In this document: positions 23,955 through 32,301 of the stretch, piece after piece
How positions within the stretch are numbered: the first letter of the stretch is position 1
Layout: each line of letters starts with the position of its first letter
NCBI GenBank assembly: GCA_964512305.1
Contig: CAZEIW010000167.1
Coordinates: 1-64,000 of the forward strand
Direction: 5' to 3'
Origin: CAZEIW01 sp964512305
GTDB taxonomy: Bacteria > Pseudomonadota > Gammaproteobacteria > Burkholderiales > Burkholderiaceae_F
Length of the DNA stretch: 64,000 bases
Position numbers and translations under genes: made by a program
Notes under the pieces: generated by a model
Seen by the model: only the letters and a program-made list of their open reading frames with translations
Databases searched by the model: none
What the model was told of the DNA's origin: nothing

Positions 23955-25307
23955 ATGAACCCACCGGGCACCGGGCGCGCGGCGCCGGCTCACGCGGCTG
24001 CCGGCCGGAGCGCCCCGCTCGTCCAGATCCCGCCGCTTGCGACCAGCGGTCTTGCGAGTCGCCTTGCGGCGATGGACAGGCACGCCCGCGAATCGATGCG
24101 CGATGGCGCAACCGGCCTGCCCAACGGCGTGCTGTTCCTCGATCGCCTGCGCCAGGCGACCGAACGGACCCGGCGCTGCGGCGAACCGTTCGCGCTCGCG
24201 ATCGCCGCCCTGCCCGGTCTCGATTCGGCGAGCGATGCGCTTGGCGGCCGCGCCGGCGATGCGCTGCTGCGCACCTGCGCGCTGCGCCTGCGCCGGTGCC
24301 TGCGCAGGTCCGACACCCTGGCGCGCCTCGGCGGCGACGGGTTCGGCGTGCTGCTGCCGGCCGCCGCGGACGCCGCCGCCCGGCATGTGCTGCGCGCGAT
24401 GGTCGACTCGTTCGCGCGGCCGGTCGGCGTCGGCGACGGATCGTCGAAGGCGCTCACGATCAAGCTGGGCGCGGGCATCTGTTCCGACGACGGCGAAGAC
24501 GTGCCTGCGCTGTTGCGCGCGGCCGAGCGTGCGCTGGACCGCGCCGGGCTCGCCGCCGGCAGCACATTCGACATCGGTCCCGGTGCCGGCGATGCCGCAC
24601 CCGGCGACCAGCCCGCTCGCCGCGTGCTCCTCGCGGCCCTAAAAGGGAGCGAGGCTCAGCTCGTCGTCCTGCTGGGAAACGTCCCGATCCATCGGCAGGC
24701 CGTCCGCGCCGGCGAGGCCGTGTTCCGCGCCGGCGACGCCTTCGGCAGCGTCCACGTATTGCGTTGCGGCGCCTGCAAGCTGGTGAGCTTCGGCGCCGAC
24801 GGGCGCGAGCAGCTGGTCTCATTGCTGCTCAAGGGCGACTGGCTGGGGCTGGACGGCATCGCCCGCGGCCGGCACTTGTGCGACGCGATCGCGGTGGACG
24901 CCGGCGAGGTCTGGTCGATCCGCTACGACGCCCTGCTGCGGGGATGCCAGCGGTCGACGGCGCTGCTCGAGCTGGTGCATGCCGCGATGAGTCGCGAGAT
25001 CGGGCGCGCGCGCGAGGCATCGATCGCGCACGGCCCCATGGGCGCGGATGCCAAGGTGGCCAGGTTCCTGCACGATTTCGCCGAGTCCCTGACGCAACGC
25101 GGACTGCGCGCCGACCAGATCACGCTGCATGTCAGCCGCGCCGAGATCGGCAGTCACCTCGGGCTGCGGTTCGAGACGGTCAGCCGCGCGCTGTCGCGCC
25201 TGGCGAGGGAGAACGTGATCAGCTTCGGACGCAACGGCCGCCGGGAGCTGTGCATCCCGAAGCTCGCCGCGCTGCACGACTACGTGCATCGCAGCGCCGC
25301 ACCATGA
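23955..25307 (+). CDS. Degenerate GGDEF domain fused to a CRP/FNR transcription factor
   Basis: A 450-residue fusion. Residues about 40-205 are a GGDEF-like domain (DGATGLPNGVLFLDRL, GGRAGDALLRTCALRL), but the active-site motif is GGDGF (126-130), so cyclase activity is unlikely. Residues about 240-355 are a cyclic-nucleotide-type beta roll (AGEAVFRAGDAFGSVHVL, GDWLGLDGIA). Residues about 362-440 are a CRP/FNR helix-turn-helix: EIGSHLGLRFETVSRALSRL. The recognition helix has Glu407, Ser410 and Arg411, the FNR-type pattern for TTGAT half-sites. FNR's N-terminal cysteine cluster is absent. The GGDEF part may sense c-di-GMP or GTP. The lut operon promoter 1.7 kb downstream has a fitting box. Confidence 0.85.
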   Translation: MNPPGTGRAAPAHAAAGRSAPLVQIPPLATSGLASRLAAMDRHARESMRDGATGLPNGVLFLDRLRQATERTRRCGEPFALAIAALPGLDSASDALGGRAGDALLRTCALRLRRCLRRSDTLARLGGDGFGVLLPAAADAAARHVLRAMVDSFARPVGVGDGSSKALTIKLGAGICSDDGEDVPALLRAAERALDRAGLAAGSTFDIGPGAGDAAPGDQPARRVLLAALKGSEAQLVVLLGNVPIHRQAVRAGEAVFRAGDAFGSVHVLRCGACKLVSFGADGREQLVSLLLKGDWLGLDGIARGRHLCDAIAVDAGEVWSIRYDALLRGCQRSTALLELVHAAMSREIGRAREASIAHGPMGADAKVARFLHDFAESLTQRGLRADQITLHVSRAEIGSHLGLRFETVSRALSRLARENVISFGRNGRRELCIPKLAALHDYVHRSAAP

Positions 25308-25434
25308 AGCGCCAGCGGCAAGCGCGACGCTCGTGAAGGCCGCGCAGGAGAAATCCGCACGCGCATAATGCGGCCGCCGACAGCGATGTTCGCGAGGCCG
25401 GGCAAGCCGTTCCTCGAATCGACGGGATCTGCCG

Positions 25435-26163
25435 ATGACGCGCGCGAGGCTTCTGGCCGGGGCCAGCGGCTACTCCTACAAGGAATGGAAGGGCAGCTTC
25501 TACCCGCCGGACATCAAGCCGGACGGCATGCTGGCGTATTACTCGGAACGCCTGCCCACGGTGGAGATCAACAACACCTTCTACCAGATGCCCAAGGGCC
25601 CCGTGCTGGAGAACTGGGGAAAGTCCACGCCAGGGCACTTCCGGTTCGCGATCAAGGCGCCGCGCCGCATCACGCACGTGGCGCGCATCAAGGCGGATGC
25701 CGCCGCCGACTCGGTCGCGTTCCTGTACCGCGTGCTCGCCGCCTTGGGCGGCAAGCGCGGCCCGGTCCTGTTCCAGCTGCCGCCGTTCATGAAAAAGGAC
25801 CTGCCGCGCCTCGACGAGTTCCTGCGGCTCCTGCCTGAAGGGCATGCCGCGGCCTTCGAGTTCCGCAACGACAGCTGGTTCGACGACGACGTCTTCGACG
25901 CCCTGAGGCGCGCAGGCGCGGCGCTATGCCTGTCCGAGCGCGAGGACAACGAGCCGCCACCCCTGGTCGAAACGGCCGCGTGGGGCTATGTGCGGCTTCG
26001 CCTCGAGAACTACTCGGAACGCGAGCTCAAGCAGTGGGCGGACCGGTTGTGCGCGACGCAGTGGCGCGACATCCACGTGTATTTCATGCACGAACCGACC
26101 GCACCCGGGTATGCCCGCGCCTTGATGTCCTCGGCCGGCGACACGCCGGAAGGACCGCGCTGA
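25435..26163 (+). CDS. DUF72 (YecE-like) protein
   Basis: A 242-residue TIM-barrel-like protein of the DUF72/YecE family. Family marks are GASGYSYKEWKGSFYP, PTVEINNTFYQMP, FRFAIKAPRRITH, FQLPP, FEFRNDSWF and the closing IHVYFMHEP. Function is unknown across the family. It starts 127 bases after the GGDEF-CRP fusion on the same strand and converges on the GntR repressor gene. The gap before it shows no clear signal. Confidence 0.9.
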   Translation: MTRARLLAGASGYSYKEWKGSFYPPDIKPDGMLAYYSERLPTVEINNTFYQMPKGPVLENWGKSTPGHFRFAIKAPRRITHVARIKADAAADSVAFLYRVLAALGGKRGPVLFQLPPFMKKDLPRLDEFLRLLPEGHAAAFEFRNDSWFDDDVFDALRRAGAALCLSEREDNEPPPLVETAAWGYVRLRLENYSERELKQWADRLCATQWRDIHVYFMHEPTAPGYARALMSSAGDTPEGPR

Positions 26164-26206
26164 GGCCGGCGGCCCGAAGCGACGCCCGCCGCGCCCCTGC
26201 CCACGA

Positions 26207-26995
26207 TCACGCGGCCCGCTCCGCCGCGCGTCCCGGCTTTCGATGGCGGCGCTCCTGCTCCTTCGCCGTGGCCGCCATGCTCTGGCGCACGAACTCGATG
26301 TGGTCGCGCACGGCCTTTGCCGCCTCCTCGGGCTGATACCGGCGGATCGCCTGCCATATCGCGCGGTGCTGGGCGCGCAACTCGTTCCAGCGGCTCGGGC
26401 GGGCGTGCAGGTGCTCCAGGTTGCTCGAGATATGGCCGTGGATGACACGCAGCAGGCTCGCGGTCAGGTGACCGATCACCACGTTGTGCGATGCCTCGGC
26501 GACCGCCTGGTGAAACGAGACGTCGGCGTCGATCGAGCGCGCGAGGTCGTTGGCCGCGTACTGCGCGTCGACCTCCGCATAGGCGGCGTCGAGCCGCTCA
26601 ATGTCGGCATCGCTCGCGCGCTCCGCGGCGAAGAACGCGGCCTGGCTCTCCAGCAGGTGGCGGAATTCGAGCATGTCGCTCTGGATCATCGGATGCCGGT
26701 TGAGCATCTCCTGCCAGGGATCGACGAAGGACGCCTCGAGTCGATCGGTCACGTAGGTTCCGCCGCCGTGCCGGGTGGTCAGCAGCCCCTTCCCGGCCAG
26801 TTTCCGGATCGCATCGCGCAGCGACGGGCGTGACACGCCCAGCTCGGCAGCGAAGTCGCGCTCGCCCGGCAGCCGGTCGCCCGGCTTCAGCGAGCCGTCG
26901 AGGATGCGTTTCTCCAGCTCGTTGGCGACGGCGTCCGAGATCCGGGTCACCGCAGGCTGGCCCGGGGTCGGCCGCGCTCGAGGGATAGTGGTCAT
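26207..26995 (-). CDS. FadR-subfamily GntR regulator, probable lactate repressor (LldR-like)
   Basis: A 262-residue transcription factor. The winged helix at about residues 18-85 has LEKRILDGSLKPGDRLPGERDFAAELGVSRPSLRDAIRKL and GLLTTRHGGGTYV (shown in parts). The C-terminal FCD domain (about 105-235) keeps FHQAVAEASHN and the metal-binding His/Asp pattern (DADVSFH, DHIEFV). The family binds 2-hydroxy or 2-oxo acids such as lactate, glycolate or pyruvate. It is divergent from lutA, and the shared 162-base gap holds a palindrome of the FadR-family consensus TGGTnnnACCA, so repression of the lactate unit is the best reading. Confidence 0.85.
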   Translation of the reverse strand: MTTIPRARPTPGQPAVTRISDAVANELEKRILDGSLKPGDRLPGERDFAAELGVSRPSLRDAIRKLAGKGLLTTRHGGGTYVTDRLEASFVDPWQEMLNRHPMIQSDMLEFRHLLESQAAFFAAERASDADIERLDAAYAEVDAQYAANDLARSIDADVSFHQAVAEASHNVVIGHLTASLLRVIHGHISSNLEHLHARPSRWNELRAQHRAIWQAIRRYQPEEAAKAVRDHIEFVRQSMAATAKEQERRHRKPGRAAERAA

Positions 26996-27048
26996 ACCAG
27001 TTGAATCATAGGGGTTGAGGCATGGCCCGTCAAACCCCCAGGCGCGGG

Positions 27049-27062
27049 TTGATTCAGGTCAA
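27049..27062 (+). promoter_or_regulatory. FNR-type box in the lut promoter
   Basis: TTGATTCAGGTCAA matches TTGAT-N4-ATCAA at 9 of 10 positions. With the -10 at 27085-27090 and a start near 27097, its centre is at about -41.5, the class II activator position. The only CRP/FNR-type gene in the window is the GGDEF fusion at 23955-25307. Confidence 0.55.
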
Positions 27063-27084
27063 ACCGTAGAGCGAGTCTCATCTC

Positions 27085-27090
27085 TATAGT
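27085..27090 (+). promoter_or_regulatory. Candidate -10 element of the lut operon
   Basis: TATAGT is close to the sigma-70 consensus TATAAT. No good -35 hexamer lies 16-18 bases upstream, as expected where an activator replaces it. Transcription would start near 27097, about 60 bases before the GTG start of lutA. Confidence 0.45.
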
Positions 27091-27096
27091 CGGCGT

Positions 27097-27113
27097 AAGT
27101 GGTCCTACCACTT
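27097..27113 (+). promoter_or_regulatory. LldR/FadR-type operator
   Basis: AAGTGGTCCTACCACTT is a perfect 7-3-7 palindrome containing the FadR-subfamily core TGGTnnnACCA. It covers the predicted transcription start, so a bound GntR repressor would block initiation. It lies 45 bases before lutA and 102 bases from the start of the divergent GntR gene, allowing autoregulation. Confidence 0.7.
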
Positions 27114-27157
27114 TACCTCTATCTTCACCCCCAAGACGCGGACGAGGAGGAGAGCCC

Positions 27158-27961
27158 GTGCAGCCCGACACCCCCGAGATGCGGCGCTACCCGCCGAAGC
27201 CGGCCGACGTCTACCTGTTCGCCACCTGCCTTGTCGATCAGTTCGCGCCCGAGGCCGGACTCGACGCGATCCGGCTGCTCGAACGCGAGGGGATCGCGGT
27301 CCACTTCCCGCGCGAGCAGACCTGCTGCGGCCAGCCCGCCTACACGAGCGGCTACCCGGACGAGGCGCGCGCCGTCGCGCGTCTGCAACTGGGGCTGTTT
27401 CCGCAGCCGTGGCCGGTCGTGGTGCCGTCCGGGTCCTGCGCCGCGATGATGCGGCACCACTACCCCAAGCTCTTTGCCGGCGACCCCGAGCTCGCACGCG
27501 CGGCCGGGGACCTGTCGGAGCGCGTGTTCGAGCTCACCGAGTTCCTGGTGCATGTCGTCGGCTACAGGCCGCACGACAGCGGCGAGTCGTGCAAAGTGGC
27601 GCTTCACACGTCGTGCCACGCGCGGCGCGAAATGGGCGTCCACGAGACCGGCCGGGCGCTGCTGGCAGGCCTCGCGAACGTGACCGTGGTGCGGCAGGCG
27701 CGCGAGGAGGAGTGCTGCGGATTCGGCGGCACATTCGCCCTGCGTCACCCTGCGATCTCGGAGGCCATCGTCACCGACAAGGTCGCGAGCCTGCGCGAAA
27801 GCGGAGCCGAAGCCGTCGTCAGCGCCGACTGCGGGTGCCTGCTCAACATCCTCGGATGCGCGGGCCACCTCGGCAAGGATACGGGCCACGGCGGGCCCGC
27901 GCTGGCCGGCGAGCACATCGCGAGCTTCCTCTGGCGCCGCACGGGCGGAGCCGGCCGATGA
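27158..27961 (+). CDS. lutA: Lactate utilisation protein A, Fe-S oxidoreductase subunit
   Basis: A 267-residue protein with two CCG-type cysteine-rich domains: FATCLVDQ...EQTCCGQPAYTSG...SGSCAAMM in the first half and LHTSCHARREMG...EEECCGFGGTF in the second. This is the LutA/LldE/YkgE family, which with LutB and LutC forms the NAD-independent L-lactate dehydrogenase complex. The domains resemble those of heterodisulfide reductase and glycolate oxidase GlcF and bind a non-cubane or cubane Fe-S cluster. GTG 27158 is preferred over ATG 27179 because GGAGGAGAG lies 5 bases before it. The stop overlaps lutC (ATGA). Confidence 0.9.
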   Translation: MQPDTPEMRRYPPKPADVYLFATCLVDQFAPEAGLDAIRLLEREGIAVHFPREQTCCGQPAYTSGYPDEARAVARLQLGLFPQPWPVVVPSGSCAAMMRHHYPKLFAGDPELARAAGDLSERVFELTEFLVHVVGYRPHDSGESCKVALHTSCHARREMGVHETGRALLAGLANVTVVRQAREEECCGFGGTFALRHPAISEAIVTDKVASLRESGAEAVVSADCGCLLNILGCAGHLGKDTGHGGPALAGEHIASFLWRRTGGAGR

Positions 27962-28629
27962 GCGCGCGCGCGAGCATCCTGTCGCGCCTGCGGGCGGCCC
28001 CCGCGATCGCCGCCCCGGCGCCCGACGTCGGGGCTCATTACGCCAGGCACTCGCGCCGCGAGGACGGCAGCGCGCGCCTGCTCCGGTTCATTGCCGCGAT
28101 CGAGGCTGCGCACGCGGAAGTCGTCGTCACGGACGCGGATGCCTGGCCGGACCGGCTGCTGGAGATCGCGCGAGCCAAGGGACTGCGCAACCTGCTGGTC
28201 GGTGCGGGAGCGTTCCCGGCCGGCCCGCTTGCGAATCGCCGGCAGTCGGATGTCGCGATCGTCGGCACCGAGCGCATCGACGCCACACCCCGCCGCGAAT
28301 GGTTCGAGTCGATCGCCGCGTCGCTGACGCTCGCCCGCGGCGCGATCGCCGAGACGGGCAGCCTGATCCTGTGGCCGGACGCCGCCGAGCCGCGCGCGAT
28401 GTCGCTGGTGCCCCCGGTGCATTTCGTGCTCCTGGAAGCGTCCGGGATTCACGCCGACCTGCACTGCGCGATGCGCGCGGAATGCTGGGCAGACGGGTTG
28501 CCGACCAATGCGTTGTTGATCTCGGGTCCTTCCAAGACCGCCGACATCCAGCAGACGCTCGCCTACGGCGCGCACGGCCCGCGGGAACTGGTCGTACTGA
28601 TCGTGCCTTCGTTCGCGAGGCCGCAATGA
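27958..28629 (+). CDS. lutC: Lactate utilisation protein C
   Basis: A 223-residue cytosolic protein of the LutC/YkgG (DUF162) family. It has GAIAETGSLILWPDAAEPRAMSLVPPVHFVLL as the core (the ETG...R.....P..H block is conserved) and ISGPSKTADIQQTLAYGAHGP.EL near the end. It is a required subunit of the LutABC L-lactate dehydrogenase; its exact role is not settled. It overlaps lutA by 4 bases upstream and lutB by 4 bases downstream (ATGA at both junctions), so expression is coupled. The order A-C-B differs from Bacillus A-B-C. Confidence 0.9.
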   Translation: MSARASILSRLRAAPAIAAPAPDVGAHYARHSRREDGSARLLRFIAAIEAAHAEVVVTDADAWPDRLLEIARAKGLRNLLVGAGAFPAGPLANRRQSDVAIVGTERIDATPRREWFESIAASLTLARGAIAETGSLILWPDAAEPRAMSLVPPVHFVLLEASGIHADLHCAMRAECWADGLPTNALLISGPSKTADIQQTLAYGAHGPRELVVLIVPSFARPQ

Positions 28630-30056
28630 GTCAAGCGATCGAGTTGCGCCCCGCCGACGGCTTCCGCGACCGCAGCCGCGCGGCGGCCGCCGATCCGTCG
28701 CTGCGCGCCGGCTTCCGCGGCGCCATGGACTATCTGCAAAGCAAGCGTCTGGCGCAGTTTCCAGACCCCGCCGAGCTCGCCGAGCTGCGCGCGCTGGGCG
28801 AGGCGATCCGCCGCCGGAGTCTGGCGCGCCTGCCCGAGCTCCTCGAGGAGCTCGAACGGAACCTGCAGCGCAACGGCATCCAGGTCCATTGGGCCGAGAC
28901 CGCCGCGCAAGCCGACCGGATCGTCGCCGACATCGCGCGCCGGCACCGGGCGACCCGGATGGTCAAGGGCAAGTCCATGGTGAGCGAGGAGATCGGCCTC
29001 AACCACGCGCTCGCGTCGGAAGGGATCGAGGCGATCGAGACCGACATGGGCGAGTACATCGTCCAGCTCGCGTGCGAGACGCCGTCGCACATCATCATGC
29101 CGGCGATCCACAAGACGAAGCAGCAGATCGCCGCGCTGTTCGCCGCGAAGCTGCCCGGCGTCGGCTACACCGAGAGCGTCGACGAGTTGATACGGATCGG
29201 GCGCCAGGTGCTGCGGCGCAAGTTCGCCGAGGCCGATATCGGCCTGTCGGGCGTCAACTTCGCGGTCGCCGAGACCGGAACGCTGTGCCTGGTCGAGAAC
29301 GAGGGCAACGGCCGCATGTGCACCACGCTGCCGAGGGTGCACGTGGCGGTGACCGGGATCGAGAAGGTCGTCGAGAAGCTCGAGCACGTGCCGCCGCTGT
29401 TCAGCCTGCTGACGCGCTCGGCCACCGGCCAGGCGGTCACGACCTACCTGAACCTGATCAGCGGCCCCCGCAAGCCCGGGGAGAGAGACGGCCCCGAGGA
29501 AGTCCACCTCGTCCTGATCGACAACGGCCGCAGCCAAGCCTACGCCGACCCGCAGCTGCGCGCGACGCTGCAATGCATCCGCTGCGGCGCCTGCATCAAC
29601 CACTGCCCGGTCTACGCGCGCATCGGCGGTCACGCCTACGGCACGACGTACCCCGGGCCCATCGGCGCCATCGTCTCGCCGCACCTGCTCGGCCTGGGTG
29701 CCACGCATGCGCTGGCCACCGCGTCGACGCTGTGCGGCGCCTGCGTGGAGGTCTGTCCGGTGCGCATTCCGATCACGGACCTGCTGATCCGCCTGCGCAA
29801 CGAAGCCCAGGCCCGGGCCGGGAGCGCGAGCGCGCTGCGCGGCGCCGGCGAGGCGCGCAGCCGGGTGGTGAGCTGGCTCTTCCGCGGCTGGGCGGCCGTA
29901 TACCGGCATTCGGCTCTGTACCGCTGCATGACCTGGCTGATGAGCCGCGGCCGCCGCTTCACGCCGGCGCACCAGGGCGCCTGGACCGGTTTCCGGACGC
30001 CGCTCGTCCCGGCGCGCCGGCGGCTGCGCGACCTGATCGGCGAGCGTCGCGAATGA
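28626..30056 (+). CDS. lutB: Lactate utilisation protein B, ferredoxin-type Fe-S subunit
   Basis: A 476-residue protein of the LutB/YkgF family. The N-terminal two-thirds are the LUD domain (VKGKSMVSEEIGLNHAL, ETDMGEYIVQL, AETGTLCLVENEGNGRM). The C-terminal part has two 4Fe-4S motifs, CIRCGACINHCP and LCGACVEVCP, followed by an Arg-rich tail with FRGWAAVYRHSALYRCM typical of this subunit. With LutA and LutC it should oxidise L-lactate to pyruvate and pass electrons to the membrane pool. ATG 28626 overlaps the lutC stop. Confidence 0.92.
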   Translation: MSQAIELRPADGFRDRSRAAAADPSLRAGFRGAMDYLQSKRLAQFPDPAELAELRALGEAIRRRSLARLPELLEELERNLQRNGIQVHWAETAAQADRIVADIARRHRATRMVKGKSMVSEEIGLNHALASEGIEAIETDMGEYIVQLACETPSHIIMPAIHKTKQQIAALFAAKLPGVGYTESVDELIRIGRQVLRRKFAEADIGLSGVNFAVAETGTLCLVENEGNGRMCTTLPRVHVAVTGIEKVVEKLEHVPPLFSLLTRSATGQAVTTYLNLISGPRKPGERDGPEEVHLVLIDNGRSQAYADPQLRATLQCIRCGACINHCPVYARIGGHAYGTTYPGPIGAIVSPHLLGLGATHALATASTLCGACVEVCPVRIPITDLLIRLRNEAQARAGSASALRGAGEARSRVVSWLFRGWAAVYRHSALYRCMTWLMSRGRRFTPAHQGAWTGFRTPLVPARRRLRDLIGERRE

Positions 30057-30114
30057 GTCTCGATCTGCCCCGACAACCAACCCCAACCCGAAGACGAACC
30101 CGGAGAAGACACCG

Positions 30115-31791
30115 ATGCCCTGGCAACAGACCTACGATCCGCTCCACCAGATGGCCCTGTCGACGGCGATCGCGTCGATTCCGGTCGTCGTCATGCTGGT
30201 GGGCCTCGGATTCCTGCACCTGAAGGCGCACCTCGCGGCGGGCGCCGGCCTCGCCGCCGCGCTGGCCATCGCGATCCTCGGATACGGAATGCCCGCCGAC
30301 ATGGCGGCCAAGGCGGCAGTTCTGGGCGGGTTGACCGGCCTCATGCCGATCGGCTGGATCGTCCTTAACATCATCTTCCTGCATCAACTGACGGAACAGA
30401 ACGGCTCCTTCAAGATCCTGCAGGACTCGATCGCGGGCATCACGGCGGACAGGCGGCTGCAGCTGCTGTTGATCGCCTTCGCTTTCGGGGCCTTTTTCGA
30501 GGGTGCCGCCGGTTTTGGAACGCCCGTGGCCGTGACTGCTGCAATCCTGATCGGCCTCGGCTTCTCGCCGCTGGCCGCCTCGGGCCTGACTTTGATCGCC
30601 AACACGGCGCCGGTCGCTTTCGGCGCCCTCGGCACGCCGGTGATCACGCTGGCCAAGGTGCACGGTTACGACGTGATGAAGGTCTCGGCCATGATCGGAA
30701 CCCAGCTGAGCGTGTTCGCGCTGCTGGTGCCGTTCTGGCTGGTGTGGGCGTTCGCCGGTCGCAAGGGCATGATGCAGATCTGGCCGGCCATTTTCGTCAC
30801 CGCGGTGAGCTTCGCGGTGCCCGAGTACCTGGTCTCGAACTACATGGGTCCCGAGCTCGTCGGCATCATCGCCGCGATGTGCTCGATGACGGCGCTGGTG
30901 CTCTTCCTGCGCGTCTGGCGGCCGCGCGAGATCTGGCGCTCGGTGTCGCTGCGTGGGCGCAAAGACGAGGAGGGCAGCCTCGCGGCGAAGGATCCGGATT
31001 CGCAGCGCGCTCCCGTGCGGCACCCGCCCGGCGCCGTGGTCCGCGCCTGGCTGCCCTGGGTCATCCTGACGGTATTCGTCTTCATCTGGGGCCTGCCGTC
31101 CGTCAAGGCGTTCCTCAACGGCATCTTCGCCCCGAGCTTTCCGATCGGCGGCTTGAACCAGATGGTCGTCAAGGTCCCGCCCGCCGTGCCCCAGCCCACC
31201 AAGGAGGCGGCCGTGTACGTGTTCGGCCTGCTGTCGGCGACCGGCACCGGGATCCTGCTCGCCGCGCTGGTGGGCGGGCTGAGCATGGGCTACCGCGCCC
31301 GCCAGCTGGTCGCCGCCTACGGGCGCACGCTCTGGCTGGTGCGCTACTCGCTGACGACGATCGTCCTGATGCTCGGCCTGGGAACCCTGACGCGCTATTC
31401 GGGCCTGGACACCACGCTCGGCCTGGCGTTCGCGACCTCGGGCGTGCTCTATCCCTTCTTCGGGACGCTGATGGGCTGGCTGGGCGTGGCGCTCACCGGC
31501 TCGGACACCGCCAGCAACGTCCTGTTCGGAGGCATGCAGAAGGTCGCCGCCGACCAGCTCGGGCTTTCGCCGAACCTGATGGGCGCCGCCAACAGCTCCG
31601 GCGGCGTGATGGGCAAAATGATCGACGCGCAGTCGATCGTCGTCGCCTCCACCGCGACGCGCTGGTTCAACCACGAAGGGGACATCCTGCGCTACGTCTT
31701 CTTCCACTCGATCGCCCTGGCGTGCCTGGTCGGCATCCTCGTCACGCTGCAGGCCTACGTCTGGCCGTTCACGGCGCTCGTCCTCAAGTAA
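30115..31791 (+). CDS. lctP: L-lactate permease (LctP/LldP family)
   Basis: A 558-residue inner-membrane protein with about 13 hydrophobic segments. Family marks are FEGAAGFGTPVAVTAAIL, NTAPVAFGALGTPV, GLGTLTRYSGLDTTLG, GVALTGSDTASNVLFG and SSGGVMGKMIDAQSI. It should import lactate or glycolate with protons. It lies 58 bases after lutB and 13 bases before the universal stress gene, so it is part of the same long unit. The position between lutB and the 2-oxoacid oxidoreductase supports a 2-hydroxyacid as growth substrate. Confidence 0.93.
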   Translation: MPWQQTYDPLHQMALSTAIASIPVVVMLVGLGFLHLKAHLAAGAGLAAALAIAILGYGMPADMAAKAAVLGGLTGLMPIGWIVLNIIFLHQLTEQNGSFKILQDSIAGITADRRLQLLLIAFAFGAFFEGAAGFGTPVAVTAAILIGLGFSPLAASGLTLIANTAPVAFGALGTPVITLAKVHGYDVMKVSAMIGTQLSVFALLVPFWLVWAFAGRKGMMQIWPAIFVTAVSFAVPEYLVSNYMGPELVGIIAAMCSMTALVLFLRVWRPREIWRSVSLRGRKDEEGSLAAKDPDSQRAPVRHPPGAVVRAWLPWVILTVFVFIWGLPSVKAFLNGIFAPSFPIGGLNQMVVKVPPAVPQPTKEAAVYVFGLLSATGTGILLAALVGGLSMGYRARQLVAAYGRTLWLVRYSLTTIVLMLGLGTLTRYSGLDTTLGLAFATSGVLYPFFGTLMGWLGVALTGSDTASNVLFGGMQKVAADQLGLSPNLMGAANSSGGVMGKMIDAQSIVVASTATRWFNHEGDILRYVFFHSIALACLVGILVTLQAYVWPFTALVLK

Positions 31792-31804
31792 CCGGAGAAT
31801 CCTC

Positions 31805-32257
31805 ATGTACAAGCGCATCCTGGTCGCCGTCGACACGAGCAGTACCGCGAAGAAGGCCCTCGACGAAGCGATCGGCCTGGCCGGCATCCTCGGCGCGCAG
31901 CTTTGCGTCCTGCACGTCGCCGACGAGGCCTCGCTGGTCCAGCACGGCATGGGCCTCGGCAGCTACCTCGACGTCGATCGGGCGAGAGACGAGATCCGCG
32001 ACTTCGGCTCGCGGCTGCTCGCCGAAGCGGTCGCCAGGGCGGGTGCCGCGGGGTGCCAGGCCGAGCAGCGGCTGATCGAGTCGACGCGGCCGCGCGTGGC
32101 GCCGGTCATCGACGAGGCCGCCCGCGAGTGGAAGGCCGATCTTGTCGTCGTCGGCGCGCACGGCCGCAGGGGCTTCGAGCGGATGCTGGTCGGCAGCGTC
32201 GCGGAGCACCTGACGCGCATCGCGTCGACGTCGCTGCTGATCGTCCGCGAGCAGTAG
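31805..32257 (+). CDS. Universal stress protein (UspA family)
   Basis: A 150-residue single-domain Usp. It opens MYKRILVAVDTSSTAKKALDEAI, and the ATP-binding signature is VVGAHGRRGFERMLVGSVAEHL (G-2x-G-9x-G-S type), so it belongs to the ATP-binding class. It is embedded between the permease and the oxidoreductase genes with gaps of 13 and 44 bases. Small Usp proteins often accompany anaerobic or stationary-phase operons; a role as a metabolic or energy sensor is inferred. Confidence 0.9.
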   Translation: MYKRILVAVDTSSTAKKALDEAIGLAGILGAQLCVLHVADEASLVQHGMGLGSYLDVDRARDEIRDFGSRLLAEAVARAGAAGCQAEQRLIESTRPRVAPVIDEAAREWKADLVVVGAHGRRGFERMLVGSVAEHLTRIASTSLLIVREQ

Positions 32258-32301
32258 GTCGCGCGCAGGCGGGATTCCGATCGCGCCGAGGAGGAAGACT
32301 C

